Source: Onchocerca lupi (Eukaryota > Nematoda > Chromadorea > Rhabditida > Onchocercidae). From it: a stretch of DNA of 64,000 nucleotides. The stretch spans positions 1 to 64,000 of the forward strand of contig JAOVVO010000390.1 in the NCBI GenBank assembly GCA_028564675.1, in the 5' to 3' direction. Shown here piece by piece: positions 51,091 through 62,826 of this stretch; positions within the stretch are counted from its first letter, which is position 1; each line of letters begins with the position of its first letter. The translations under genes were made by a program, and so were the position numbers. The notes under the pieces are model-generated. The model did no database searches. It was not told the origin of the DNA and saw only the letters and a program-made list of their open reading frames with translations.

Positions 51091-54000
51091 TCAGACAAAA
51101 TCAGCACGTGGCAATTCCTTATCTACATTTTTAGCATGATAATCAGATATGCGATGCTCAATTTCCGATCGAAAATGGCGAATTAGACCCTGAAAAAGAT
51201 TGAAAATATACTAATTTTATTACTCAATTATCTTACTCTGCTAGTCAATTATCAATTATCACTGGCATCATCAAGACTTGCATTAAATGTAGTCGCTTTT
51301 CTTAAATTTTGTTGTGCTTTGACACAGGTTGTTTCTGACCCTAAAGGTTAAATAGATAAGGGGGAAGATTTTTCAAGAGCACTATATAATATAATTTAAC
51401 GATCATAAACTCACTTGTACAGGCCATGCTGCTGCATCACCAAGAGCACAAATTGTATGTGCTTCAATTTGCTTACTTATTTCCCACAAACTATCGATTT
51501 CACTAGTCCTTGCTTGACCTTTTACAAACCGCCACATCACAGAATTTAACCATTTGGTCCCTTCTCGGCATGGAGTACACTAAAAAACCCATGTTGGTTG
51601 TTCTTTCTCAAGGAAGTCGGTGAATGTGGTTCGAATTCATAATTTAAGAATTAAAGAAACAAATTTCTATCAAATATATCAACCTGTTACTTCAACTTGA
51701 ATAAATCTATTTTTTTAGTATTGATTTCAAGTGAATTCCTATCAGTCCTCTGATTATAAAAGGAAATTCGACCAAACATCTAAAGTGATGTTTCCTTTTA
51801 AAAAATAACCAATTCTACTGCTGAAGAACTGAATCTCATACCTGTCCACAACTTTCGTGCCGGTAAAAGTATGAAAGTCTGGCAATACACTTCACAATAT
51901 CAACTTCCTTATTCATAACAATTACTGCAGCAGTTCCCAAGCCAGTTTGTACAGCGACCAAAGCATCGTAATCCATAAGAACTGTTTCGCAAATACTTCA
52001 AAATAACTTAAATTAGTATAAAATGGCCCATATGTGCAGTATGCATGAAAACCTAAACAGTACTTCTTCGAAAACAAAGTCCCATTCATATTATAGCACT
52101 TATTTTAAAATAACACAATAATAGCCAATGTGTACAAAAACTAACTCTTTAGGAATCATTGGAACTGATGAACCACCCGGTATTATAGCCATGAGATTAT
52201 CCCATCCACCAATAACACCTCCACAATGACGTTCGATTAATTCTTTCAGTGGGATAGACATTTCTTCTTCTACAGTGCATGGATTCACAACATGTCCTGA
52301 TATACAATAAAGCTGAAAAAAAATAATTTAATAAATCAAATTATTCATCATTAATCCATTAGTATGCTGACTAATTGGAAATCAAATTCCGAATACCAAT
52401 TACCTTTGTTCCATGATTGCGCTCACGTCCAAACGAAGAATACCATGCAGCTCCACGTTTACATATGGCAGGTGCTGCGGCAATAGTTTCGATATTGTTT
52501 ACTGTAGTCGGACAACCAAATAAACCGATGTCAGCTGGAAATGGTGGTTTCAGACGTGGCTTACCCTGTTTTCCTTCGATGGATTCTATTAAAGCCTGAA
52601 AATTTTTGCAAAAATTTCAACAGATTCTGCTAGTTATAGCAGAATTGAAAATTTCAACAGATTCTGCTAGTTATAGCAGAATTGAAAATTTGGAACAAAA
52701 GAAATTAACCAAAAAAAAACAAAAAAGAAAAATTCTCCTCAGTAAAACTAACTGTTTCTTCACCACATATGTAAGCTCCAGCACCTCGGTGAACGAATAC
52801 ATCGAAATCATAGCCTGTATTGCAACTGTTTTTGCCAATAAATCCAGCCTAAAAAAGAAATTTAGTGTCAATGCTAAAAAAATAAAAAAAATGAAAAAAG
52901 ACTGTATTTCTTTGCATGTAGATATATATTTAATCGCCGTGTAATACAGAAGACTGCACTGGCAAGCGTAATTTCCAGATCCGTGATATATTTTATTATG
53001 TTGTAAGAGCGAATACGATTGGGAACTCATGTTAATATATTTTGATGCATTAACGTCGATTTCACATATTAGCACTTATAGCAGTAATACATGGACATCT
53101 TGAATCATAACTCACAATCTTACTTTGTAGGCTTCATGTATAGCTTCTTGTAATATACAAGCTTCATTATAGAATTCTCCTCTTATATAAATATATGCAG
53201 CACGAGCCCCCATAGCATAACCAGCAATTAAAGCACCTTCGATCAATTTATGCGGATGATGACGTATCACTTCACGATCCTTACATGTTCCCGGTTCTCC
53301 CTCATCTGCATTAATGCACAAATATTTCGGCCTAAAAATACTATTGTCGCTTAATTCCTGCATTCATTCATATTTAAAATTCAGAATTCATAACGCTTGT
53401 AAATCCATAAAGTTGCAATAATAATTCAATCCAATAGTGAAGATGCTAAAGCACTGTGGACAGAGAAAACAAGAGAAATGTTATTCGAACAAATGAAAAT
53501 ACAATTATTAGAAACAAAAATGAAACAATAATGGCTTATCGACTTCATTGTGAAAGTTGAAACGACCAACCTGCCATCGAATGGACGTTTCATGAAGCTC
53601 CATTTCATGCCCGTTGGAAAACCAGCGCCACCACGACCTCTCATGCCCGAAGCACTCATTTCTTTTATAATCCAATCCTGACCTTTTAATAATACCTCCT
53701 TCGTCTTGTACCAGTCTCCCTAAAGATTAATTTTTTCTAGTTACTTCTAAAATTTGAAATTTATTTTCGGATAATTTGCTCCATTCAAATACTGAACAAA
53801 TTACAAGCTTCATTGCTGATTTTAGCCGGAAATCATATCTGCCGTAAAGATTAGTAAAAATGCGATCTTCGTCTTTCAGTGGACCGAATTTTGTCTTCTG
53901 CGGCTTCTTTAATTCATCTTTAGTTGTAGCCGTTTTATTACGGATACTAATCGAAACAATTTCTGGAAGATATATTATTAATCAAGTTAAATCTTGTATA

Positions 54001-54334
54001 AATGCTTAAAAAGAAATTAATTAGATTTCCGTATCAGTATTAATATTAATATGAAAACACTATCAAATTATACCCAGCTAGGCTGTAGAAAATACATATC
54101 ATGAAAAGTATAATAGGACAACCATGTGAATGACTAAGAACAATTCTTTAAAATGTATGCCTACAATTTTAATGATGGGATATTACGAGCAAATTGATTT
54201 TTAATGGTTTTAAATGTTCCATTTGGTTTAGAAGTTCTTAAATGTTCCATCTTTTTTTTCCTTAAGATAAAAAAAAAATTACCAACTCTGTTCACAGGTG
54301 ACTTCGTAAGGAGGCTAAAGACCATAGAAGCCAT
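51091..54334 (-). CDS. nuo-1: NADH dehydrogenase (ubiquinone) flavoprotein 1, 51 kDa subunit of complex I
   Basis: This matrix-arm subunit binds NADH, FMN and cluster N3 and takes the first electrons from NADH in mitochondria. A short first exon (MASMVFSLLTKSP) gives a presequence. Then come GDWYKTKEVLLKGQDWI, the FMN-site glycines in MRGRGGAGFPTGMKWSF, and the NADH-site NADEGEPGTCKDRE with ARAAYIYIRGEFYNEA. Further exons carry GAGAYICGEET, GLFGCPTTVNN, NPCTVEEEMSIPLKELIE and GGWDNLMAIIPGGSS. The 4Fe-4S ligands are in ESCGQ/CTPCREG, with the fourth Cys in HTICALGD. The last exon ends GLIRHFRSEIEHRI...RADFV with stop TGA 51091-51093. Length and order match the family end to end. It lies about 530 bp upstream of rme-6 on the same strand. 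Confidence 0.95.
52614..52687. repeat. 37-bp perfect tandem duplication with an internal hairpin
   Basis: Two identical 37-base units (52614-52650 and 52651-52687) in an intron of nuo-1. Each holds TCTGCTA-GTTA-TAGCAGA, a perfect 7-bp stem with a 4-base loop. Confidence 0.95.
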
Positions 54335-54336
54335 CT
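54335..54336 (-). promoter_or_regulatory. probable spliced-leader acceptor for nuo-1
   Basis: On the minus strand CATTTTCTAG is followed directly by the ATG, leaving no 5' UTR of its own. This is best explained by trans-splicing of a leader onto the start codon. Confidence 0.5.
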
Positions 54337-56002
54337 AGAAAATGCGATTGAATCCGCGAATCACAATTATTATGAAGAGTATTTGTTATAACTATTATAA
54401 CAGCAAAGACTTTTTTTTTTCAAAAAAGAAATTTGAAGACGAATTTAGTCGCCAAAAACTATATCATATTTTTCTTTTTTTGATAATTTCCTTTTTAGTG
54501 ATATATGTGAGCATTTAAGGAATTAATTACTAGGACAAAATACTAAGTGCAAAACGTTTGTAATCTAGAATAATCGAAAACATTTATAAACTACCCAATG
54601 GCTTATGTTTGGTCAATTTAGATTTAAACAACACACTTCATTGGAACATTAATTTTACGCATTACTCAGCTCTACATGCTGCGAAGTATCTGATTTGAAC
54701 ATTTTTAAATAGATTCAGAATAAGATTGCCCCTTATAATACTTCTGAACATAAGTTTATTTCACATTCAACTCAAGATTTTAACACAAATCGTTACTATA
54801 AAGAAAGAACATTTATATCACTTATTCCTAATTTATCATAAGAGGGTCAATGGAGGTTGTGGGAAAAAATCCGAAGGATGACTTATTATGGATAAGGAGT
54901 ATTAAAGGTCAAGAAGCACGAAGACAGTTTTAAATGGATCAACAATGACAAACATGTTTACCACCAAAAGGAATCACGTTTATTAACAAAGGACAAACAT
55001 GTTTCCTGCCAAAACGGTAAACATGTTTAGAGCCAAAAAATAAACATTAAAAGATGAACAATAAAAATCGATCCGATTAACAGATGAACAAACGAGGTTG
55101 ACCAATCATGAAATGACACGTTAGAGATTAGGAGAGGAAGAGGAATTAAAATCCCAAAGGGATTTAAAGGTTCGGATTTAAAGATCAGTTTCCAAGATCA
55201 GTTTCCCGCAAGAATTCTTCTAAGTTTTCTAATTGACGCAGCGATAGTTTTACAACGACACGAGTCCAGAATTGAGTCGATAACGACAGTCCAGAACCGA
55301 CGCTCGTGTCGATGGGGAAGAATAATCCATGTGATCAATTTGCTGGATATTTTCTATTTTTTGTTGCGAAAAGTTATTTACCAATTAACAAAGCTTTCTC
55401 AACAGGATCCGTCTCCCTGTTACACAAAACATAGAGGATTTTTCCGACATCTATTATTAACTTAGCTGAGTTATAAATAGCAACAAGAAGCAATCCCAAT
55501 CTAATTAAACTACAAATCAAATAATACAACGTCAATCAATCAGTTTCTTTTTTTTCCCCCCAACAGGAATGGACCATACATGAGGAAATTACGCAAAGAT
55601 GGACTATTCATATCATGAAATCAAGCGGGGGTGGACTATTCATATCACGGCCATGACATATGTACTGGAAGAAAGAAATACTACAGAAGGAGTTACTGAA
55701 TTCTGGTAAAAATTGACCACAGAATGTGCTTCACATCGCCATCTATCTTCATCAACAAACATTTAACAATCTTATGTCACATAGTTACGGCCGCGGCCAC
55801 GTAATATGACGATGTTTGAAATTATTGATTGTTAAAGAGATGAGACATTCTGAAAGTGTTAGGACGGTCAGTTGATGAGGGCAAGAGCTATTCAGACTAG
55901 GATGGGTTATTTGAATCGATATTGTTAGCGGAAATGAATTCATCGATTATATTTAGTTTTATTATGTTTATATGAATTTGAAGGACTTGGAACATTGTCA
56001 TT
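54337..56002. other. divergent intergenic region between nuo-1 and the PP2A A subunit gene
   Basis: No gene seen. It holds copy C of the dispersed repeat and must include the promoters of two divergent housekeeping genes. A GC-rich island CGGCCGCGGCCACG lies near 55788. A pyrimidine tract ending in CAACAG near 55566 may be a 5' UTR splice acceptor for the plus-strand gene. GGACTATTCATATCA occurs twice near 55602-55644. Confidence 0.45.
54885..55320 (-). repeat. dispersed repeat family, copy C
   Basis: In reverse orientation this copy shows the same block order as A and B, including CTGGACTGTCG, GCTGCGTCA, TTTAAATCCCTTTGGGATT, TTCATGATTGGTCAACCTCG and CATCTGTTAATCGGATC. Four spaced AAACATGTTT palindromes come next, then TTGATCCATTTAAAACTGTC and CTTGACCTTTAATACTCC. 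Confidence 0.78.
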
Positions 56003-59000
56003 ATGGCATCGTTACAAGCACACGAAGACAGCGACGACAATCTCTATCCTATTGCTATACTTATTGATGAATTGCGTAACGAAGATGTACAACTACGTTT
56101 GAATAGTATACGTAAATTGTCAACTATCGCGCTTGCACTGGGTGTTGAACGTACACGTGGCGAATTAATTCAATTTTTAACAGGTATGTTTTGATGATTT
56201 GCCTATTTAGAGAATAAATATGGTTAGCTAATTTGTTAAAATCAGTGCTAATATTTTGCGGTAAGAATTTAATTTGGACAAATATTTAGAAAAATATTGA
56301 AATGGACTTTATTAATAATTCTTCTCTCATCTAGGAATAATTGAAAGTTTGAAGACACGACCTGTCATGCTGTTTAGGATTTATTTGTTATAGATACTAT
56401 CTATGACGAAGATGAAGTACTTCTTGCTTTGGCGGAGCAGTTAGGCAACTTTACGCCATTGGTTGGTGGCCCAGATTATGTATTTTGTTTACTTCCACCG
56501 CTTGAAAATTTGGCTACTGTTGAGGAAACTGTAGTACGTGATAAAGCTGTGGAAAGTTTGCGTAAAATTGCTGATAAACATTCAAGTGCCGCCCTCGAGG
56601 AACATTTTATTCCAATGATCAGACGTTTAGCTACAGGCTGGATTTTCTTTATTTCTAGCATGTTTAGTTTTTTTCCTTTCCTTCGTAAATAAGCAAATAT
56701 TTCATGTTTTATGTATTTTTTGTAAGTGTATATGTATATTTATGGATAAATAACTAAACTTTGGCTACACAATAAAAAGAACTTTGGCTAGAGTAAGTAG
56801 ACTGTTTCAAAGGACAGTGATATGAATCTCTAGTACAATTTTTTGTATAATAGTTCGCTTTTTTAGTTACAAAATTCTAAAAATAAAAATACATTTTTTT
56901 TTAATATATTCCTAAGCGTTAAAATGAATATATCTGCCTCGGCAACATGTTTATAGCTTGGAATTCTACTATTAATTTATTGTAGGAGATTGGTTCACAT
57001 CACGCACTTCGGCTTGCGGACTCTTCAGTGTTGCTTACCCTAGAGTGAGCCCTGCTATAAAAGCCGAGCTTCGAAAGTAAGTTATATATGTAAGAAATGA
57101 ATTTTGTTCTCATAATATGTGAAAAACTTGTTAATTTAATCAATGAATCTTTTTTAGTTTATTTCGGACGTTATGTCGCGATGATACACCGATGGTAAGA
57201 CGTGCTGCAGCATCAAAATTAGGGGAGTTCGCCAAAGTTTTTGAAGCCGATTTTCTTCGCGATGAACTTCTTCAGATGTTTATGGATTTGGCTTCAGATG
57301 AGCAGGTTAAAAATTTACATGATGGTTGTAATTTTGAAAAAAATGGTGTAATGGGAATAAACTATAGGAAAATCGCTTATAGGATTCTGTGCGACTATTG
57401 GCAGTTGAAGCATGCATTTCTATTGCTGCTCTGTTGACAGAAGAGCAACGCAAAGAGCTCATCAAACCAGTTCTCATTAATTTAATTGAGGATAAAAGCT
57501 GGCGTGTGCGTTATATGGTCGCTGAAAAATTTACTGATGTAAGTAATTCCATGTGTGATGATAACAATTGAAAAACCTGTTGACATTCTTGTTGGTAGAT
57601 AGATTTAAAGAAATAGCTCAATGTTTAAATTATTGAAGTTTAAATGAAAATTAAATGTAGAGCCGAATTTAAGATGTAGTCGTAAATATAATATTTAGAA
57701 TATTCTGTGAAATTAATCATCTCAGTCTGTCGAAGTTTAACTAATACCTTAGGAGTGGAAAATATCAGTAGTACTTATCGTGATTCTGTTTTTAATTAAG
57801 TTAAAACTAATAAATAACATCCTTGAAGAAGATAAGTTTAATGTTGCCTTTTAAGATACAATCTGCTGTTGGCAAAGACATAACAGTGAACGAACTTCTC
57901 CCGGCTTTCAGCAGTCTTCTGAAGGATATGGAAGGTGAAGTACGTAGTGCAGCCGCTGCAAAAATACAAGGTAATCTCTTTCACTTTCGGATTTTTTTTT
58001 GTATTCTAATTTTTCGAACTATAATTCTGTATTATTATATTTTTTAGCATTTTGTGCTGCACTTCCTGCAATTGGTCGAGAAAAGGCAATCTTAACCCAT
58101 GTTTTACCTGTTGTGAAAGAGCTCGTTACCGATCCAAATCAGCATGTGAAAACAGCACTTGCATCTGTGGTCATGGGCTTAGCTCCAATACTTGGAAAAG
58201 ATCTCACGATGGAGCATCTTCTGCCAATTTATTTGACTCTTTTGCGTGATGAAACTGCTGAAGTCCGGCTAAATATAATTTCTTCTCTAGATAAGGTTTA
58301 TTTTTACAAGTTTATGTACCAATTAGCTAATTTTGCGGATATCTGAATCTATTATTTATGAAAAATTGATGAATAATAATTCTCTTAAATAGCGATTCAA
58401 GAAATATTTGGTGCAACTGAACAAATGATTCTTTGCATTGTATTATATGATTTTTATTTACAGGTTAATGAAGTGATCGGTGCGTCGCAATTGTCACAAT
58501 CCTTATTACCATCAATTGTGGAATTAGCTGAAGATGGCAAATGGCGAGTGCGTCTAGCGATTGTTGATTTCATGCCATTACTTGCCGCCCAATTGGTAGG
58601 GATTTTAACCGTATGAGTTTTATCTAAAAATTATTTAAAAGAACTTTGTTTTTTTAAATTTCATTTGAAATAAATTTTCATCAAGATGCGTAAAGTTAAA
58701 GCATATTCGGTTCGTTACTTTTATAAGCAGAACAAATGTTGGTTCGAGTTCTGACAATTAAATCTCTTTATTTTATTTGCTCCTTCAGGGACAAGAATTT
58801 TTCGATGAAAAGCTACTTCCGCTTTGTATGGCCTGGTTAACCGATCATGGTAAAACTTAAATCATAAGTTGAAAACTTCATTAATTCCCTACTGTTGGCG
58901 TAAACTTCAAAAAAAAAGGAGAAAAAAAAAACTTTATACCAATAAATTTTAAAAAAATAAAAAGAAGTGAAAATCATTTCTTTGTTTTAGTTTATGCCAT

Positions 59001-59990
59001 ACGTGAAGCAGCGACAGGAATCCTTAAACAGTTAACGGAAAAATTTGGTACTGAATGGGCGATGAAGCAAGTGGTGCCGAAGGTATAGATATTTTTTTTG
59101 GCAAAAAGTAGATGGCCTAGTTTTCTTGCTCTTTTCTATCAGTGTTGATTAATTACTTACATAATACAGAATTAAATAATAAGTCGAAATTAAGCTCTAC
59201 ACGTTTTTTATTGCATAATTCTGGAAATTTTAATTACATATACTGTTGATCTACCGGCCTTATTTGTCAGCAGTACATGAATATACTTAATTCATAATTT
59301 ACTTTTATCATTCCAGGTAACAGCACTTGCAAGCGACACAAACTATTTGCATCGTATGGCATGCTTATTTTGCTTTAATACTCTTTGTGAAGCTCTCGGC
59401 GCAGAGCATACTGTTAAGGAAATTTTACCTGTAGTTCAACAGGTTCCAGTTTATACTCTTCCTCAATTTCCACTAAAATTTTCTACAAACTGCTTTTATG
59501 AAATGGCAATATTATGTATATCATTTTTCGAATTAGAAGTCTACTCACGTGCATTTTTTCAGCTTAGCGATGATCATGTTCCAAATGTCAGATTCAATGT
59601 TGCTAAGACTCTTCTTCGTATTGGTAACACAATTGATCAAGGGTATATATATATTTTTTGTATAATCGTAATAAATTGACATGCAGCAAAAGGTTCTAGA
59701 TTGCTGAGGTGTTTGAATCATCATTTGAATATTTCTGCGAAAATGAGTATAACCAAGGTTTTCAATTGGAAATCGAAGAATATTTGTTTATATCCAGCAA
59801 GTTATTTCTATTTTCTAGGGTAGTTAATAATCAGATCAAACCCTTACTAACTAAGATGTGCAATGATAGCGAATTCGACGTCAGATATTTTGCGGACGAA
59901 ACACGAATGGGTTCGTTTTCCTTCATTTTAATGTTTTTCATTACTAATCTGCCGCGAAATAGATGGATTAGATTATTAGTATTAAGATGA
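56003..59990 (+). CDS. paa-1: PP2A 65 kDa regulatory subunit A (HEAT-repeat scaffold)
   Basis: This is the scaffold that holds the catalytic and B subunits of protein phosphatase 2A. Thirteen exons join in phase: 56003-56183, 56394-56636, 56986-57076, 57158-57305, 57383-57538, 57856-57970, 58048-58295, 58464-58595, 58789-58849, 58991-59082, 59317-59442, 59563-59642 and 59819-59990, giving 614 codons. The start LYPIAILIDELRNEDVQLRL is nearly identical to human PPP2R1A, as are EETVVRDKAVESLR, DWFTSRTSACGLFSV, MVRRAAASKLGEFAKV, DKSWRVRYMVAEKF, EVRLNIISSLD and NVRFNVAKTLLRIG. HEAT repeats run throughout. Intron 2 appears to use a GC donor (56637). After RYFADE the tail diverges from the usual short end and runs about 25 residues longer than human, so the last splice may be mis-read. 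Confidence 0.95.
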
Positions 59991-61166
59991 TAGTGCATGA
60001 TCTCATCAGCTGTTAAGTCTTGCCAAGCAGGATATAGACCATAAGGTTGAAACAGATTTTGATAGACGAAGTATAAAAGAGGAAAAATTTGAAACATTCG
60101 TAAAAATAGTCCTCTTATTGCTTAATTATGTAAAGCAGCAGAAGCAGGTTTTCCTATCTGTGGATTCAATACCAGAGCACATATTATTTATATGAAAAAT
60201 TTTATTTCTAAGTATTTCCATGCTAGAATTTTTGTTTCAGCATTGGGATTGACAACTTAATTTTGAAGAATTCGCGTTAAATTTGTGAAATTTGAGAATT
60301 GTTTTCTGTTTTTACAGTTTGAATAACAAAAGTTCTTGTTTTGATTCATAAAATATGGTTTATTTAAGTGTTACACCAATAAAATCTGACAAGTACTTCT
60401 TGCAAATTCCAATTCTATTCCGCATGTTGCATGAAGTTCTAAGAACTGCAAATCATTTGTAAATTATTTGCGATTTTATGTATTCTATTCCTTTGTTTTT
60501 TGTACTTATCATGAAAATTGTGCTTCTTACCGCATCTTGCAATAAAATATGCTGAATTTTTTTGTCTTGAAGATGTTGCCGGTCTAGTGCGCAGGAATAA
60601 CACTATCTAAAGATAACAGGAAATCAAGTGGCAGATATTCCCATCGTTCATGAATAGCGGAAAGTTCTTAACGTAATACCTCGTTTCATCTACACAGTGA
60701 TCTAAAAACATCAGGAAAACTTTGAATTACCTAGATTTGTAGCATACTATGCCACGATTTTCTTATCTGGTGTATAAGCTATATATAATATAGCTTTGTT
60801 ATATGTCTCTGAGAATCTCCAGAAATTAAGCCAATTTCGAGAGATCTTGGCTTTCCGATTATATATGTGTTTAACCGATTAAAATTTCATCTTCCCCAGA
60901 ATTCAAAAAACAATGTTTCGAGCTTTTTATTAGCATACATCGGAATCGTCAAAGGCAATAAAATCTTCATAATTTAAATAGCAAGATATAGGCCATTCGC
61001 AGTTTATTGACTATTTGGCAGCAAATTATTGAGATATGATGAATTTTTAGACCAAAACATGGAATTTTTAGGATATTGTTTTAAATGAAATCAAATTCCA
61101 TCATTGTAAGTTGTAGAGCTCTTCGTCTTCGTAATTCATCCAAAATATGGATTTTCTTTTGAGGTT
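59991..61166. other. intergenic between convergent genes, nothing seen
   Basis: No coding exon, RNA gene or repeat recognised. It should hold the 3' UTRs of the PP2A A gene and of the minus-strand gene at 61167. If the PP2A A reading frame uses another last exon, it would lie at the start of this stretch. Confidence 0.5.
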
Positions 61167-62826
61167 TTAGTAATTCGTGTAAAGACGACTAGCAACACGA
61201 GAATAAGTAGGATGGTTGGTATACCGTGAAGCGTACAAATAGTCACCTCTCATAGAAGCCGAACTGAGATTCAATTCTTTTTCTCGACGTGATTGCCATG
61301 TTGGCGATAACCAGTACCTGTAGCAATGCTTGTTATATCAACAGTATCACTAAAAGGACAATATGCAGAAAAACGATTCATCAAATCCTTTGAAAGCATT
61401 TTTGAAATTTCTAATCTTTTTAGATTAAGCAAAAAAAAGAAACTTTACTTAAAGAAAACTTAAAAACTCTTACTTGGATAACGTGCCGACAGTCATACAT
61501 CGCTTCTTATACATATTCACTGCATCTTCTATAGGCATATACCTGGTTTCAATTGCAATACGTTAGAAAAAAAAAAAAACAGAGAAAAAAATTTGTGTAT
61601 TAATTGTTATAAATTAGGTTAAGAACTGGAATTGAACACTTTAATTATTACACCTAAATCTTCTATTTATCAGAATTTTTGCTTAGCTAATTAAATTCAA
61701 AAGATGTTTTGTCAACTCTAACAGAGATTTTTCTCAACTAATTTGATCTCAAAAGCTGTTTTATAAACTTTCAGTTCTTTAGAACAATATTATTTTTTGA
61801 CTGAAAAGTTGTAAAATAAATCGGTATAATTAGATCAGCTGTCCTTCAAATATTAGTAGCTCATGCAACTTACCGTACATAATTTCGTACGGGAGTAATT
61901 GGACGTTCAACATGTGTAGTGTAGCTGGATGTTGTAAAATGTCCTGTATTATAGGCATTTGGTCGGCCTTCCAACCATCGTTTCGTTCTCAAATCTCGCA
62001 TACTGTAATTCCTAGTTGACATCTGTAATTAATCACAAAAAGATTTATAATAGGTTGGTTTACAAACTTGCTAAAGTTTACAAACTTCTTCACATCTCTC
62101 TTCTTCCTCAAGAAAGCAATAAAAAGAAGGCTCAAAGATTCGAAATATTCTCCCATCTTCATTGTTGTATTAAATTTCTAGCATAAAAAATGAGGTTCCA
62201 AAGTTCTATCTTAAATGCAACTTACCGATTCAGTCTGCGTAAGAATACCAAGACCAGTATCTGTGTTTCCATACGAATATCTTACATAAGGATACCTATC
62301 AGTATAGTGAGGTGTACTACGCTGTAAACCTACACTATGAAGCGGTGGTGTTCGCGTCAATACTGAGCTGTACAATGAGCGCCCAAATAATGAAGAAGCT
62401 GAAACAAGAATGAATCATTTAAATATCGGCAACAAATCAACAAAGAAAAAGATAAATCAATGAAGCTCACTGCGGTATGATATAGATTCTTTTAGTCAGT
62501 AGGATTACATGTTTAGTTACTTCACCTTGTGACTTGAAAGAAAAGCAAAATTCATTAATAATACTTCTTTAAATCAAAATTTTTGCTCATAGAAATAAGC
62601 TTTGTAAATTTTGAAACATACAACTTCGTGATAACGACTTAGACATATATCCACCACCGTAACCGTACTGTGGCATGGTGAGTGCCCCACTTCCAAAGGA
62701 TGACGCACCGGATCCCTGCGAGAATGAATATGAACGTCGTACTGATTTGGCCCCACGTGCTTCGGACCTGGATCTGGCTAGCGGTGAAATATAATGATAC
62801 GTCGGACTAGGCATTAGATTACTCAT
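61167..62826 (-). CDS. Ser/Tyr/Arg-rich protein of unknown function
   Basis: Five exons join in phase: ATG 62826 to about 62632, about 62227-62400, 61875-62023, about 61474-61543, and about 61315 to the TAA at 61167-61169. The roughly 250-residue product starts MSNLMPSPTYHYISPLARSR. It has a Ser/Gly-rich stretch (FSQGSGASSFGSGAL), several RSxS-like sites, and an ordered-looking C-terminal part with PIEDAVNMYKKRCMTVGTLS, then YWLSPTWQSRREKELNL and a Tyr/Arg-rich end. No signal peptide or membrane segment. The composition recalls nematode cytoskeletal or muscle-associated proteins, but I recognise no family. Canonical splice sites and consistent phases make the gene model good. Confidence 0.65.

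Noticed and set aside
51620..51640. GGTTCGAATTC resembling a tRNA T-loop
   Set aside because: No acceptor stem, D-arm or anticodon arm could be formed around it.
52671..53075. 134-codon minus-strand open frame
   Set aside because: Shadow of a nuo-1 exon (52770-52850) and its intron. The correct frame gives GAGAYICGEET.
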